64,000 bases of DNA, taken from contig NZ_CP102512.1 in assembly GCF_024612015.1 (NCBI RefSeq), forward strand, positions 7,750,001-7,814,000, in the 5' to 3' direction. Source of the DNA: Streptomyces sp. CA-210063. Its GTDB lineage: Bacteria > Actinomycetota > Actinomycetes > Streptomycetales > Streptomycetaceae. Below, in pieces: positions 9,551-17,404 of this stretch. How positions within the stretch are numbered: position 1 is the first letter of the stretch; every line of letters starts with the position of its first letter. Made by a program: the position numbers and the translations under genes. The notes under the pieces are model-generated. The model was given only the letters and a program-made list of their open reading frames with translations, ran no database searches and was not told the origin of the DNA.

Positions 9551-9827
9551 GGAACTCCTCTGACTTCCTTGCGGGGCATCGAGGCGCCCGACAGGAGTGA
9601 AGCGGCTCCATCAAATACGCGGGGAGTCCCAGGAGTGTTCAGGCGACTCAGAAATTGATGAGAGATTCGTGGGACAAACTGGTTTCAACACCCCACGAAA
9701 CACCGGGAGTTGTCGATCCCCTACGGCGTGTGCGCGGTGAAGGCCTCTGGCGGAGTCCGTGAAGGGAGCGTTTCGGCGGCCCTGGCACAAGATACGCGAG
9801 AACCGCCGTCGCACGCCGATTTGTCGC
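9551..9827. other. Upstream region of the DUF1996 gene; no gene seen
   Basis: About 280 bases between the start of the DUF1996 gene and the tandem repeat at 9828. Codon bias and third-position GC fall off here, and part (about 9610-9700) is relatively AT-rich, consistent with a promoter for the minus-strand gene. I cannot assign -35/-10 elements with confidence. Confidence 0.5.
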
Positions 9828-9935
9828 CCAACGACCCAGCACTGTCCAACGACCCAGCACTGTCTGAAGACCCAGCAGCTTCTGAAGACCCAGCAGCTTC
9901 TAAAGACCCAGCAGCTTCTAAAGGCCCAGCACCTT
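9828..9935 (-). repeat. Six tandem 18-bp repeats spanning the stop codon of the epimerase gene
   Basis: There are six head-to-tail 18-bp units of the form CTAAAGACCCAGCAGCTT (plus strand). The first unit read by the minus-strand gene (9918-9935) encodes the last residues KVLGL and the TAG. The next, in the same frame, encodes KLLGL and another TAG. The following two have CAG instead of TAG, and the last two encode TVLGRW. The stop codon is thus one base of a repeat unit. Confidence 0.9.
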
Positions 9936-10940
9936 CGCCTCCACCGCCGCGTCCAGTCCCACCGCCGGCCGGTCCGGTCGCTGCGGGGCGACCCCGCCGA
10001 GCCGTGTCAGCCACTCCCAGGTGTCCCGTACGGTCTCCGCCACGCCCCGGCAGCGGAGTCCGTCCCGTACGGCTCGCGACACATCCGCCCGGTGCAACGC
10101 GTCGTAGAGGTCGCTCCCCTCCGGCACCCACACCGGCAACTGGGTCCACGGCTCGATGCCGGCCTCGAGAACCAACTCCGGTGCGGTCCACCGGAGTTCG
10201 GCCGCCCCGCCGGTCACCTCGACGCACGCGTCGAGCAGTGCGCCCATCGTGGTCGTGCCCGGCGGCCCGACGAGGTTGTAGGCGCCGCTCAACTCCCGTT
10301 CCGCCGCGCCGAGAATCCAGGAGGCGAGGTCGCGGACGTCGATGTACTGGAGGGGGAGATCCCGAGGGCCGGGCGCGAGGACGGGCCCGCCCCGGGCGAC
10401 GCGCGTGAGCCACCAGGGCAGACGGCCGATGTTCTCGTACGGCCCGAGGATCAGCCCTGAGCGCACGAGAAGCGAGCGGTCGGCGCCGAAGGTCTCGACG
10501 GCGGCCAGCTCTCCGCCCCGCTTGTCGCGGGCGTAGTCCGTCTGCTCCGCGTTCGCCGACGCGCCCTCCACCAGCGGGGCCCCCTCGTCGTGCACGGCGG
10601 ACGGCGGCCAGGCGTACACCGAGCGACTCGACACGTAGACATACCGCTCGGCCACACCGGCCAGCAGCCGCGCGGTGTCCCGAACGGCTCGTGGCGCCGC
10701 CGACCAGGTGTCGACGACGACATCCCATCCGCCCCCGCCGGAAGCGGAGGCGGCGGTGGAGGCGTCGACGAGCGCCGCGAGCCCGTCCGGTGCGGTGCGG
10801 TCGCCCAGCAACGACCGCACCCCGGCCGGAGGTTCGTGCCGTCCCCGGTGGAAGACGGTCACCTCCCAGCCGCGGGCCAACGCCGCCTCCACGACGGCGC
10901 GGCCCACGAACTCCGTACCACCCAGCATCAGAAGTCTCAT
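9918..10940 (-). CDS. NAD(P)-dependent epimerase/dehydratase (extended SDR)
   Basis: 340 residues. The Rossmann signature at the N-terminus is MLGGTEFVG (GGxxFxG type), followed by VTVFHRG for the cofactor ribose. YVYVSSRSVYAW supplies the active-site region. The usual YxxxK is not clean: DYARDKRG near residue 135 is the likely equivalent. LPLQYIDVRDLASWIL and YNLVGPP are typical of sugar-epimerase-like reductases. The substrate is unknown. The C-terminus VEAKVLGL is encoded by the first unit of an 18-bp tandem repeat. Confidence 0.88.
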   Translation of the reverse strand: MRLLMLGGTEFVGRAVVEAALARGWEVTVFHRGRHEPPAGVRSLLGDRTAPDGLAALVDASTAASASGGGGWDVVVDTWSAAPRAVRDTARLLAGVAERYVYVSSRSVYAWPPSAVHDEGAPLVEGASANAEQTDYARDKRGGELAAVETFGADRSLLVRSGLILGPYENIGRLPWWLTRVARGGPVLAPGPRDLPLQYIDVRDLASWILGAAERELSGAYNLVGPPGTTTMGALLDACVEVTGGAAELRWTAPELVLEAGIEPWTQLPVWVPEGSDLYDALHRADVSRAVRDGLRCRGVAETVRDTWEWLTRLGGVAPQRPDRPAVGLDAAVEAKVLGL

Positions 10941-11040
10941 GCCGACGACTCTGCCCGCCGGACGACGGGTACGGAACGGGAATCTGCTCTCAGGAGATCC
11001 GCGTGCCTCGGGGAAACCGTGCGGCCCGGATGATCCGCCG

Positions 11041-11673
11041 TCAACGACTCAGCGGTGGCGCGTACTTGTACCCGACCCGCCGGACCGTCTGGATCGTCTG
11101 GCGGAACTCCGTGCCGAGCTTGCGGCGCAGCCGGGCGATGTGGACGTCGACGGTCCGCCCGTCGCCCACATGCCCGTAGCCCCACACGGTGGTGACCAAC
11201 TGGTCGCGGGTGTGCACCCGGTTCGGATGCGTGACGAGATGGGCGAGCAGCTCGAACTCCAGGTACGTGAGGTCGAGCGGCCGCCCGTCGACCTCGGCGG
11301 TGCGCTGCACGGCGTCGACGCGGACCAACTCGCCCCCGGCCGCGGCGGAACCGGAGCCGGAGCCGGAGCCGGGGAGGTCGGCCGGCTTCTCGCCCACGAC
11401 CGCGAACGGCGGCATCGGCGGCTGCTGGTCGGCCGGCACCAGGACCAGATAGCCGACCATCGGCGGCCGGCCCGGCAGCGTGGGCAGGGTGTGCTGGGGA
11501 GCGGGCAGCCAGGTGGCCCCCGGCGGCAGGAAGTCCGCCACGTCGACCTCGTCCCTGCTCACGGCACGCAGTCGGTGCCGGGGCGAAGCGCCGGGCGAGG
11601 GGGCGACGGCCGGGGCGGAGCCCGACGCGGCGGTCAGAGGGGCGGCGGTCGAGAGAGAACGGGTGTTCGCCAT
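11041..11673 (-). CDS. Winged-helix (OmpR/PhoB-type) DNA-binding protein without receiver domain
   Basis: 210 residues. The C-terminal ~95 residues form an OmpR-type winged helix: a TYLEFELLAHL recognition region, VWGYGHVGDGRTVDVHIARLRRKLG, and a terminal IQTVRRVGYKY wing. The N-terminal half is low in complexity (Ala/Pro/Ser, with a GSGSGSGS tract) and lacks the phosphoacceptor aspartate and receiver fold, so control is not by a classical kinase. A 40-codon gene lies upstream on the same strand. Confidence 0.88.
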   Translation of the reverse strand: MANTRSLSTAAPLTAASGSAPAVAPSPGASPRHRLRAVSRDEVDVADFLPPGATWLPAPQHTLPTLPGRPPMVGYLVLVPADQQPPMPPFAVVGEKPADLPGSGSGSGSAAAGGELVRVDAVQRTAEVDGRPLDLTYLEFELLAHLVTHPNRVHTRDQLVTTVWGYGHVGDGRTVDVHIARLRRKLGTEFRQTIQTVRRVGYKYAPPLSR

Positions 11674-11793
11674 GAGAGGTCAGCTCTTTCGCGCGAGAGG
11701 TTCGTCCGGGAGACCTCGGCGACCGATGTCGTGATCGGATCCGCCGAGGGACGTACGTCGTTTCGCGCCGACCGAAGACCGGGGTGTACGGCT

Positions 11794-11916
11794 TTAGAGG
11801 GCCGGCGCGTTCATCGCGCGGCAACACACCCGGTCGAAGTCGTGGTGCTGACGGGAAGGCCAGAACGGCTCGAGGTCATGGCGACCCGTCGCGCGTCGGT
11901 TCTGGAAGCCGGCCAT
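11794..11916 (-). CDS. Small 40-residue hypothetical protein
   Basis: An ATG at 11914-11916 opens a 40-codon frame ending TAA at 11794-11796. The protein is rich in Arg, His, Phe and Trp, contains LEPFWPSRQHH and DRVCCRAMN (adjacent cysteines), and has Streptomyces-like codon use. It lies about 120 bases upstream of the winged-helix gene on the same strand. The ribosome site (GGGA, two bases from the ATG) is weak. It could be a genuine microprotein, a regulatory leader peptide for the downstream regulator, or chance. Identification is by inspection only. Confidence 0.45.
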   Translation of the reverse strand: MAGFQNRRATGRHDLEPFWPSRQHHDFDRVCCRAMNAPAL

Positions 11917-12006
11917 GGTCCCATTGAAGCAGACACACGCCTGTGACAGGAGCCCTCTGCCACTGCCTGGACGCTTCCTCGACGTGGACGCGGGGGTGTC
12001 GCGACC

Positions 12007-13077
12007 TCATCCGACCAGGCGTTTCCGCCATTCCAGCGGGGTGACGGTGATGGCCGTGGCGGGATCGCCGTCCCACTCCGTGGACAGTCCCTCCGCCGCG
12101 AGGGCCGCGACGACCTGCCGCCCCACGGCCACCGTGGTGTCGGCTGACCCGTCGAACCCGCCGTACAGCAGCATCAGTCCGTGCCCGGCGGCGGCGTCCT
12201 CGGTGCACTGCGAGTGGAAGAACACGAACCCCCGGGCGGCCGACGAGCCTTCGGCGCCTATCTCGGTCGTACCGCAGTTGCGGCAGCAGGTGAAGTTCTC
12301 CCGGGCCGTGATGTCGTGGGCCCTCTGGAGGGACTCGAAGGCGCGGGTGATCCGCTCGGGGTCGGTGACCCCTTCCCAGGTCTCCTGCTCGGTGAGCCGC
12401 TCCACCCACAGCCGGTCGACGAGCTGCCGGGCCTGGGCGGGGGAGACCGGTCGGTATCCCCCACTCTCGGCTTCGCTCGAGCGGGAGGGGCCCCCATCGT
12501 CGACCAGATACTCCTCGGCGGCCTCGCTCAACTGCGCACGGTCGTCGTATCCGCAGCGCAGCAGCTCCCGTACCCGCTCCTCGACCTGCTCCCGTACCTC
12601 GTCCGGGAGTTCCGGCACCTCCTCGGGGGCGTCGTGCTCGACCGGGGTCCACTCGATCCCGCTCTCCCAGCCCGGCGTCCCCCGCGCCCAGCCGGTCATG
12701 GCCGCGGCGACGCGCTCCGGGTCGGTGAGGACGGCCCCGAAGAACCGGTCGCGGCCCTCCCGGTACTCCAGTTGGTACTCGCCGTCGGTGTCGCCGTCGC
12801 CCCGCTCGTGCCAGACCTGGACGAAGACGTCCGGGACGTCCGGTATCCGCTGCGCGACCAGGAACCGGTCGCCCTCGTCCCCGATCCGGCAGACCAGCTC
12901 GCGCAGCCGCTCCGCCGAAATCCGGGCGTGCTTCTCCCAGTTCTCCGTCTCGACCTTGACGGCCAGCTCGTCCGTACCGGCCAACTCGTCCGTACCGGCC
13001 GGCTCGTTCGCATGGGCCGACTCGGCCAGGCCGACGGGCTCGTTCGTGCGGGCCGGGTCGCCCCCGTGGATCTTCAT
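12007..13077 (-). CDS. Conserved hypothetical, DUF6891-like
   Basis: 356 residues from the ATG at 13077 (MKIHGG). Upstream extension of the frame is arginine-rich shadow of glnII and is rejected. The N-terminal ~40 residues hold small repeats (NEPAG, two GTDELA). The middle is acidic and helical. The C-terminal ~150 residues have ENFTCCRNCGT, ARGFVFFHSQCTED, LMLLYGGFDG and a terminal VTPLEWRKR, a pattern I associate with DUF6891. The CC-x2-C cluster may bind metal. It lies 99 bases after glnII, on the same strand. Confidence 0.8.
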   Translation of the reverse strand: MKIHGGDPARTNEPVGLAESAHANEPAGTDELAGTDELAVKVETENWEKHARISAERLRELVCRIGDEGDRFLVAQRIPDVPDVFVQVWHERGDGDTDGEYQLEYREGRDRFFGAVLTDPERVAAAMTGWARGTPGWESGIEWTPVEHDAPEEVPELPDEVREQVEERVRELLRCGYDDRAQLSEAAEEYLVDDGGPSRSSEAESGGYRPVSPAQARQLVDRLWVERLTEQETWEGVTDPERITRAFESLQRAHDITARENFTCCRNCGTTEIGAEGSSAARGFVFFHSQCTEDAAAGHGLMLLYGGFDGSADTTVAVGRQVVAALAAEGLSTEWDGDPATAITVTPLEWRKRLVG

Positions 13078-13111
13078 GCCCCCACCATGGCATGCCCCAC
13101 TGACAACGCCG

Positions 13112-13143
13112 GAGGGCGCCCACCGGAATCGGTGGACGCCCTC
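13112..13143 (-). terminator. glnII terminator hairpin
   Basis: A 14-bp inverted repeat with one mismatch and a GAAT loop (GAGGGCGCCCACCG, then CGGTGGACGCCCTC) lies 33 bases past the glnII stop and just before the next same-strand gene. Confidence 0.8.
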
Positions 13144-13175
13144 TCGGAAGGTCAGGCTCTGGGAGCCCGGGTGGA

Positions 13176-14204
13176 TCAGACCTGGCCGGCCTTGTCCAGC
13201 GCGGTGCAGCAGGTGTCGACGATCAGCCGCGTCACGACGTACGGGTCGACGTTGGCGTTCGGACGGCGGTCCTCGATGTAGCCCTTGCCGTCCTTCTCGA
13301 CCTGCCACGGGATACGGACCGAGGCGCCACGGTTGGAGACACCGTAGGAGTACTCGTTCCACGGGGCGGTCTCGTGCAGACCGGTCAGGCGGTCGTCGAT
13401 GCCGGCGCCGTAGTTCTTGACGTGGTCGAGCGGCTTCGAGCCCTCGCCCAGCGACTCGCACGCGGTGATGATCGCGTCGTAGCCCTCGCGCATCGCCTTC
13501 GTGGAGAAGTTGGTGTGCGCACCGGCGCCGTTCCAGTCACCCTTGGCCGGCTTGGGGTCGAGGGTGGCCGCGACGTCGAAGTCCTCGGCGGTGCGGTAGA
13601 GCAGCCAACGGGCCACCCACAGGTGGTCGGAGACCTCCAGCGGGGAGACCGGGCCGACCTGGAACTCCCACTGGCCGGGCATGACCTCGGCGTTGATGCC
13701 GGAGATGGCGAGGCCGGCGGCGAGGCAGTTCTCCAGGTGGGCCTCGACGATGTCACGGCCGAAGATCTCGTCGGCGCCGACACCGCAGTAGTAGCCGCCC
13801 TGGGGGGCCGGGAAGCCGCCCTTGGGGAAGCCGAGCGGGGTGCCGTCCTGGAAGAAGGTGTACTCCTGCTCGATGCCGAAGATCGGCTCCTGCGCGGCGA
13901 ACTTCTCGGCGACCTCACGCAGCGCGGCACGCGTGTTGGACTCGTGCGGCGTCATGTCGATGTTGAGGACCTCGCAGAGCACGAGGACGTCGTCGCCGCC
14001 GCGGATCGGGTCCGGGCAGGAGAAGACCGGCTGGAGCACGCGGTCCGAGGAGTGCCCCTCGGCCTGGTTCGTGGAGGACCCGTCGAAGCCCCAGATCGGA
14101 AGCTCGGCACCCTTGGCGTCGTCCGAGAGGATCTTCGTCTTGGAACGGAGCTTGGCCGTCGGCTCGGTGCCGTCGATCCAGATGTACTCAGCCTTGAAGG
14201 TCAC
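13176..14204 (-). CDS. glnII: Glutamine synthetase type II (eukaryote-like)
   Basis: 342 residues from the GTG at 14204, giving (M)TFKAEYIW; an in-frame ATG at 14213 would add three residues. The GTG is preferred because GGATGAGG precedes it at good spacing and the product then matches known GlnII N-termini. Landmarks are LPIWGFDGSSTNQA, EQEYTFFQ, GYYCGVG, EVMPGQWEFQVGP, DWNGAGAHTNFST and NRGASVRIP, the ATP-, glutamate- and metal-binding segments of GSII. It makes glutamine from glutamate and ammonium and, unlike GSI, has no adenylylation loop. A GlnR-type operator lies upstream. Confidence 0.96.
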   Translation of the reverse strand: MTFKAEYIWIDGTEPTAKLRSKTKILSDDAKGAELPIWGFDGSSTNQAEGHSSDRVLQPVFSCPDPIRGGDDVLVLCEVLNIDMTPHESNTRAALREVAEKFAAQEPIFGIEQEYTFFQDGTPLGFPKGGFPAPQGGYYCGVGADEIFGRDIVEAHLENCLAAGLAISGINAEVMPGQWEFQVGPVSPLEVSDHLWVARWLLYRTAEDFDVAATLDPKPAKGDWNGAGAHTNFSTKAMREGYDAIITACESLGEGSKPLDHVKNYGAGIDDRLTGLHETAPWNEYSYGVSNRGASVRIPWQVEKDGKGYIEDRRPNANVDPYVVTRLIVDTCCTALDKAGQV

Positions 14205-14294
14205 GGGCCTCATCCTTCGGGGTGGGTCACTAGGCGCATGTGCGGGTGCTGCGGCGCTGCGGCACTGAAACGCCGCGCTGATGCCCGGCAGCCT

Positions 14295-14343
14295 GTCAAC
14301 GTGCGATTTCCCGGTCGTTGCTCGAATGTGAACCCCGTGTTAC
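14295..14343 (-). promoter_or_regulatory. GlnR-type operator upstream of glnII
   Basis: On the minus strand five pentamers recur every 11 bp with 6-bp spacers: GTAAC, TTCAC, GCAAC, GAAAT, TTGAC. This matches the alternating gTnAC-n6-GaAAC half-site rule known for actinobacterial GlnR boxes. It ends 90 bases from the glnII GTG. Confidence 0.75.
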
Positions 14344-14504
14344 CTGGTGCCGCTGTGGCGCGACTCACGTGGTGAGAGAGGGACGCAGGGAGCCGCGCAC
14401 CCTTCCGGAACGCCCGCCGGACCCACGGCGGACCGTCCGCGAGACGCCTCGTATGCGATGGGGTTGACCGGGAGCGACGCGCTCGGCCGGTCGGGAATGG
14501 CGTC

Positions 14505-14538
14505 GGCCCTGCCGCTCTCCCCGGGGAGCGGCAGGGCC
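14505..14538 (-). terminator. Terminator hairpin downstream of the RlpA-like secreted protein gene
   Basis: A perfect 13-bp inverted repeat (GGCCCTGCCGCTC and its complement) with an 8-base loop lies 91 bases past the stop at 14629 and upstream of the glnII operator, insulating glnII from the preceding gene. Confidence 0.75.
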
Positions 14539-14628
14539 GAACGACTGCCTGACGGCCTTCCTGGACGGCGGGCGGCCTTCTCTCACCTCACCTGATCGAG
14601 CAGGATCGCGCCGCCGTCCAGTCCGGGG

Positions 14629-15321
14629 TCATTCCACCTTCTCGATCAGCGCGCGGCGGATCAGGAACTTGCCGGGTTCCCGGACCTCCTCGAAGGCGGT
14701 GTTGTTCAGCAGGACACAGCTTCCGGAGACCGAGGTGACCTCGACGGTCGTGGACTTGTCGTTGTCCAGGTTGGTCACCCTGAGCTTCGTGCCGGCCGGG
14801 AACTGGTTGCTGGACGCGGCCGGGGCGCCGCCCTCCCCGGAGAGGGTGACGGTGGAGCCCTCGCAGACCTGCTCGCCGGCCCCGGCGTTCCCCGTGTCAC
14901 CGGTGTCCCCGGCGCCTCCCGCGTTCCCCGCGGCCTCGTCGCCCTGGGGGTCCTGAGCCGACCCCCCGGTCTCCGTGGCCGGCGCGGAAGGCTGCGCGGG
15001 CTGTGCCGCCTGAGAGCCCTGAGCCGACTCCCCGGCGACGCAACCGGACGCCTCCTGCTGGACCTTGATCTGGGCGACGACCGCCTCGCGGTTGGCGATC
15101 CGGGCCTCCGACTGGGCGTCGGGGCTCGCCTTCTGGTCCGCGATGAACCGCTCGTTGTTGCCGAGCGCGGTGGCCAGGCCCTGACAGACACTGGACTCCG
15201 CCGCGGTCTGCGCCGCGTTCGACGTGGCCGCCATGGCGAAGGCCCCGCCTCCCGCCACCGCCGCCGCGGTCACGAACAGGGCGACCTTCTTCTTCGTGCC
15301 GAGCGTTCTCCTACGCGACAT
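14629..15321 (-). CDS. Secreted protein with C-terminal RlpA-like (double-psi beta-barrel) domain
   Basis: 230 residues. A signal peptide or anchor (about 10-36: KKKVALFVTAAAVAG, cleavage near SNAAQ) is followed by a helical segment with two cysteines, a Gly/Ala/Asp/Gln-rich linker (about 100-150) and a beta-rich C-terminus. SSNQFPAGTKLRVTNLDNDK resembles the RlpA-like barrel. The RlpA catalytic region (DRGP) is not recognisable, so it may bind rather than cleave peptidoglycan. The architecture (anchor, helical segment, low-complexity linker, beta domain) parallels the DUF1996 protein at 7973-9550. Confidence 0.8.
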   Translation of the reverse strand: MSRRRTLGTKKKVALFVTAAAVAGGGAFAMAATSNAAQTAAESSVCQGLATALGNNERFIADQKASPDAQSEARIANREAVVAQIKVQQEASGCVAGESAQGSQAAQPAQPSAPATETGGSAQDPQGDEAAGNAGGAGDTGDTGNAGAGEQVCEGSTVTLSGEGGAPAASSNQFPAGTKLRVTNLDNDKSTTVEVTSVSGSCVLLNNTAFEEVREPGKFLIRRALIEKVE

Positions 15322-15480
15322 GCGCGCCTCCGAGAGCTAGGGAGTGTTCGCCGGTACGTACGAGAGCCCGAACGAGGTTACTCAACGGTCACGGGAAACT
15401 CTCAAGTAACCCGCGCCACACAAAAGTCGGGGAGTTGCCGGGGCCTGAATCCCCACCGGGGGGTGCCCCGTACTGCCGCC

Positions 15481-15840
15481 CTATCGGGCCAGAGCGTCCC
15501 GTACCGCCTCGTCCGTGCGGGCCACCACCGCCGTGCCGTCGTCCGCGGTGATGATCGGCCGCTGGATGAGCTTCGGGTGCTCGGCGAGCGCCTTGATCCA
15601 CCGGTCGCGCGTGTCGGCGTCCCGGGCCCACTCCTTGAGGCCGAGCTCCTTGGCGGCGGCCTCCTGGGTGCGGGTGATGTCCCACGGTTCGAGTCCGAGC
15701 CGGTCCAGTACGGCGCGGATCTCGTCCCCGCTCGGGACGTCCTCCAGATAGCGGCGGACGGTGTAGTCGGCGCCCTCCGCGTCGAGCACGCTGAGCGCGC
15801 TGCGGCACTTGGAACAGGCGGGATTGATCCAGATCTCCAT
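15481..15840 (-). CDS. ArsC/Spx family reductase-like protein
   Basis: 119 residues from the ATG at 15840; longer forms of the frame have no family similarity. MEIWINPACSKCRSAL gives the ArsC active-site cysteine pair (CSKC), followed by YLEDVPSGDEI and a C-terminal PIITADDGTAVVAR with the arginine expected near the site. The family covers glutaredoxin- or thioredoxin-linked arsenate reductases and Spx-like proteins. No arsenical-resistance gene is adjacent, so a general thiol-redox role is as likely as arsenate reduction. Confidence 0.85.
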   Translation of the reverse strand: MEIWINPACSKCRSALSVLDAEGADYTVRRYLEDVPSGDEIRAVLDRLGLEPWDITRTQEAAAKELGLKEWARDADTRDRWIKALAEHPKLIQRPIITADDGTAVVARTDEAVRDALAR

Positions 15841-16028
15841 GCCGCCACCGTAGCCAACCCGGTGCGAAGACCCGTGTGTGAAAACCCGTGTTCCACCTCT
15901 GTCACAGGACCTCTCAAACGCCTTCTGGCCAGGGGCGATTGTCAGTGGGGGGTAGTAAAATAAAAGACGTGTTCGAGGGTGTCGACGGGGGATTCCGGCG
16001 GCGCCCGGACCGCGACAGGAGGATGTCC

Positions 16029-16343
16029 GTGACCGCTGCCGCACTCAAGTCGAAGCCGCTGCCCACCCAGTCCACAGCCCAGCATCCCGTCCTGCTCGAC
16101 CTGCCCTACGCACCGGTGGTGAAGCACACGCTGCCGCCGGGCCGTCCGCGTGATTGGTACATCACCCACAACCGGCGCCTGAAGGCCATGCGCCTCGCGA
16201 TCGCCCTGCTCGACTCCGGTGTCCACATGCCGAACCAGGCGCGCAACGAGACGATCCGGAGCACGGCGGAGGTCATCGGTGTGCACCCGCCGTCGGACAC
16301 CACGTGCCACATGGTGCGGGCGCTGATGCGCTACAGCCGCTGA
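16029..16343 (+). CDS. Small conserved actinomycete hypothetical protein
   Basis: 104 residues from the GTG at 16029. An ATG at 16023 directly abuts the AGGAGG at 16017-16022 and is too close to be used, whereas the GTG is six bases away. The protein is Pro- and basic-rich at the N-terminus (LLDLPYAPVVKHTLPPGRPRDWY) and helical at the C-terminus (RLKAMRLAIALLDSGV, NQARNETIRSTAEVIG, MVRALMRYS). No signal peptide or known domain. The C-terminal helices could bind nucleic acid or a partner. Confidence 0.75.
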   Translation: MTAAALKSKPLPTQSTAQHPVLLDLPYAPVVKHTLPPGRPRDWYITHNRRLKAMRLAIALLDSGVHMPNQARNETIRSTAEVIGVHPPSDTTCHMVRALMRYSR

Positions 16344-16370
16344 GGCTTTCCGCTCGGGAGGCGTGAAAAA

Positions 16371-16411
16371 AGAGCGATCTCCGGCCGCCAGGGTTGGCCG
16401 GAGATCGCTCT
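16371..16411. terminator. Terminator with 16-bp stem
   Basis: AGAGCGATCTCCGGCC and its exact complement flank a 9-base loop, 28 bases past the stop at 16343. A run of six A lies on the 5' side, so it would act as a T-tailed terminator for minus-strand transcripts too. Confidence 0.85.
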
Positions 16412-16491
16412 AGCCGTGCCCGCTGGGGGTCCATACGATGCGGTCGCCCCTCGGTCTTCACAGCTCTTTCACAGATTGAGGGGACCTCGTG

Positions 16492-16507
16492 CATGTCTAT
16501 TGACATG
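16492..16507. promoter_or_regulatory. Inverted repeat upstream of the DUF4360 gene
   Basis: CATGTC-TATT-GACATG, followed at once by a second overlapping palindrome (ACATGT), lies 28 bases before the ATG of the DUF4360 gene. It is a candidate operator or a small 5' leader hairpin. Confidence 0.4.
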
Positions 16508-16534
16508 TACATGACCTCGATTGGAGAACCCCCC

Positions 16535-17182
16535 ATGGTTCGTGGTCTCCTGCTGGGCGGCGCGGTTGCCGCCCTCTTCGCCGGCGCGCTACCCGCGCAC
16601 GCCGATTCCCCGTTCGAGGACCCGCCCCCGGACAAGATCGTCATCAAGGTCGCCACGGTGAACGGCTCCGGCTGTCCGCAGGGCACCGCCGCGGTCGCCG
16701 TCTCGCCGGACAACACCGCGTTCACGGTGACCTACAGCGACTACCTCGCCCAGGTCGGCGGCGGCGCCCCGTCCACCGCGTTCCGCAAGAACTGCCAGCT
16801 CAACCTGATCGTCCATGTACCGGGCGGCTTCACCTACGCCATCGCCAGCGTCGACTACCGAGGCTTCGCGTCGCTCCAGCGCGGCGCGAGCGGCACCGAG
16901 AAGGCCTCGTACTACTTCCAGGGCTCCCCGGACACGGCCTCCAGAACGCACGCGTTCAACGGCCCCTTCGAGGACAACTGGCAGGCCACGGACGAGACCG
17001 AGTGGGCCCAACTGGTGTGGGCGCCCTGCGGAGTCGAGCGCAACTTCAACATCAACACCGAGCTGCGTGTGAACAAGGGGACGTCGCCGGCGAACAGCAC
17101 GAGTTTCATGACCATGGACTCGACGGACGGTGACATCAGCACGATCTATCACCTGGCGTGGAAGGAGTGCCCTGAGGGGTGA
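16535..17182 (+). CDS. Secreted DUF4360 protein
   Basis: 215 residues from the ATG at 16535, chosen because GGAG lies 8 bases upstream and the product then starts with a proper signal peptide (MVRGLLLGG, hydrophobic core, AHA cleavage). Mature DUF4360 landmarks are VNGSGCPQGTAAV, FTVTYSDYLAQVG, FRKNCQLNL, YYFQGS, LVWAPCG, NINTELRV and MDSTDGDIS. Four cysteines (GSGC, RKNC, APCG, KECP) probably form two disulfides. The family is widespread in Streptomyces and fungi; its function is unknown. Confidence 0.92.
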   Translation: MVRGLLLGGAVAALFAGALPAHADSPFEDPPPDKIVIKVATVNGSGCPQGTAAVAVSPDNTAFTVTYSDYLAQVGGGAPSTAFRKNCQLNLIVHVPGGFTYAIASVDYRGFASLQRGASGTEKASYYFQGSPDTASRTHAFNGPFEDNWQATDETEWAQLVWAPCGVERNFNINTELRVNKGTSPANSTSFMTMDSTDGDISTIYHLAWKECPEG

Positions 17183-17260
17183 GCCGGGTGCCGGGTGCCC
17201 TCTTGGTTTTGGGCGCCCGGCACTGTCCTTGGACTCGCAGGTTCGTTGTCTGCCGCCCGG

Positions 17261-17374
17261 TGGGGGCTGGTCGCGCAGTTCCCCGCGCCCCTGAAAGACC
17301 CCGGGCGCGCCCCATGCTGTTAAGGGGCGCGGGGAACTGCGCGAGCAACCGCACACCACCCGCACCCGCCACAC
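17261..17374. repeat. Family A palindromic intergenic repeat, copy 2
   Basis: GGGGGCTGGTCGCGCAGTTC and the inverted GGGGCGCGGGGAACTGCGCG arm, with a short GC-rich centre, lie between the convergent DUF4360 gene and the winged-helix gene ending at 17405. It is positioned to be their shared terminator. Confidence 0.8.
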
Positions 17375-17404
17375 AACCGAACCTCCCGAGCTCTCCAGCG
17401 AAAA

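Noticed and set aside
9828..9935. A CRISPR-like array
   Set aside because: The 18-bp units are contiguous with no unique spacers and are in frame with the end of a gene; no cas genes are present.
13077..13461. An N-terminal extension of the DUF6891-like protein by 128 codons
   Set aside because: The extension is arginine-rich, antisense-like sequence overlapping glnII and its terminator; the ATG at 13077 gives a sensible protein.
15481..15840. An arsenic-resistance locus
   Set aside because: Only the ArsC-like reductase is present, with no efflux pump or ArsR regulator beside it.
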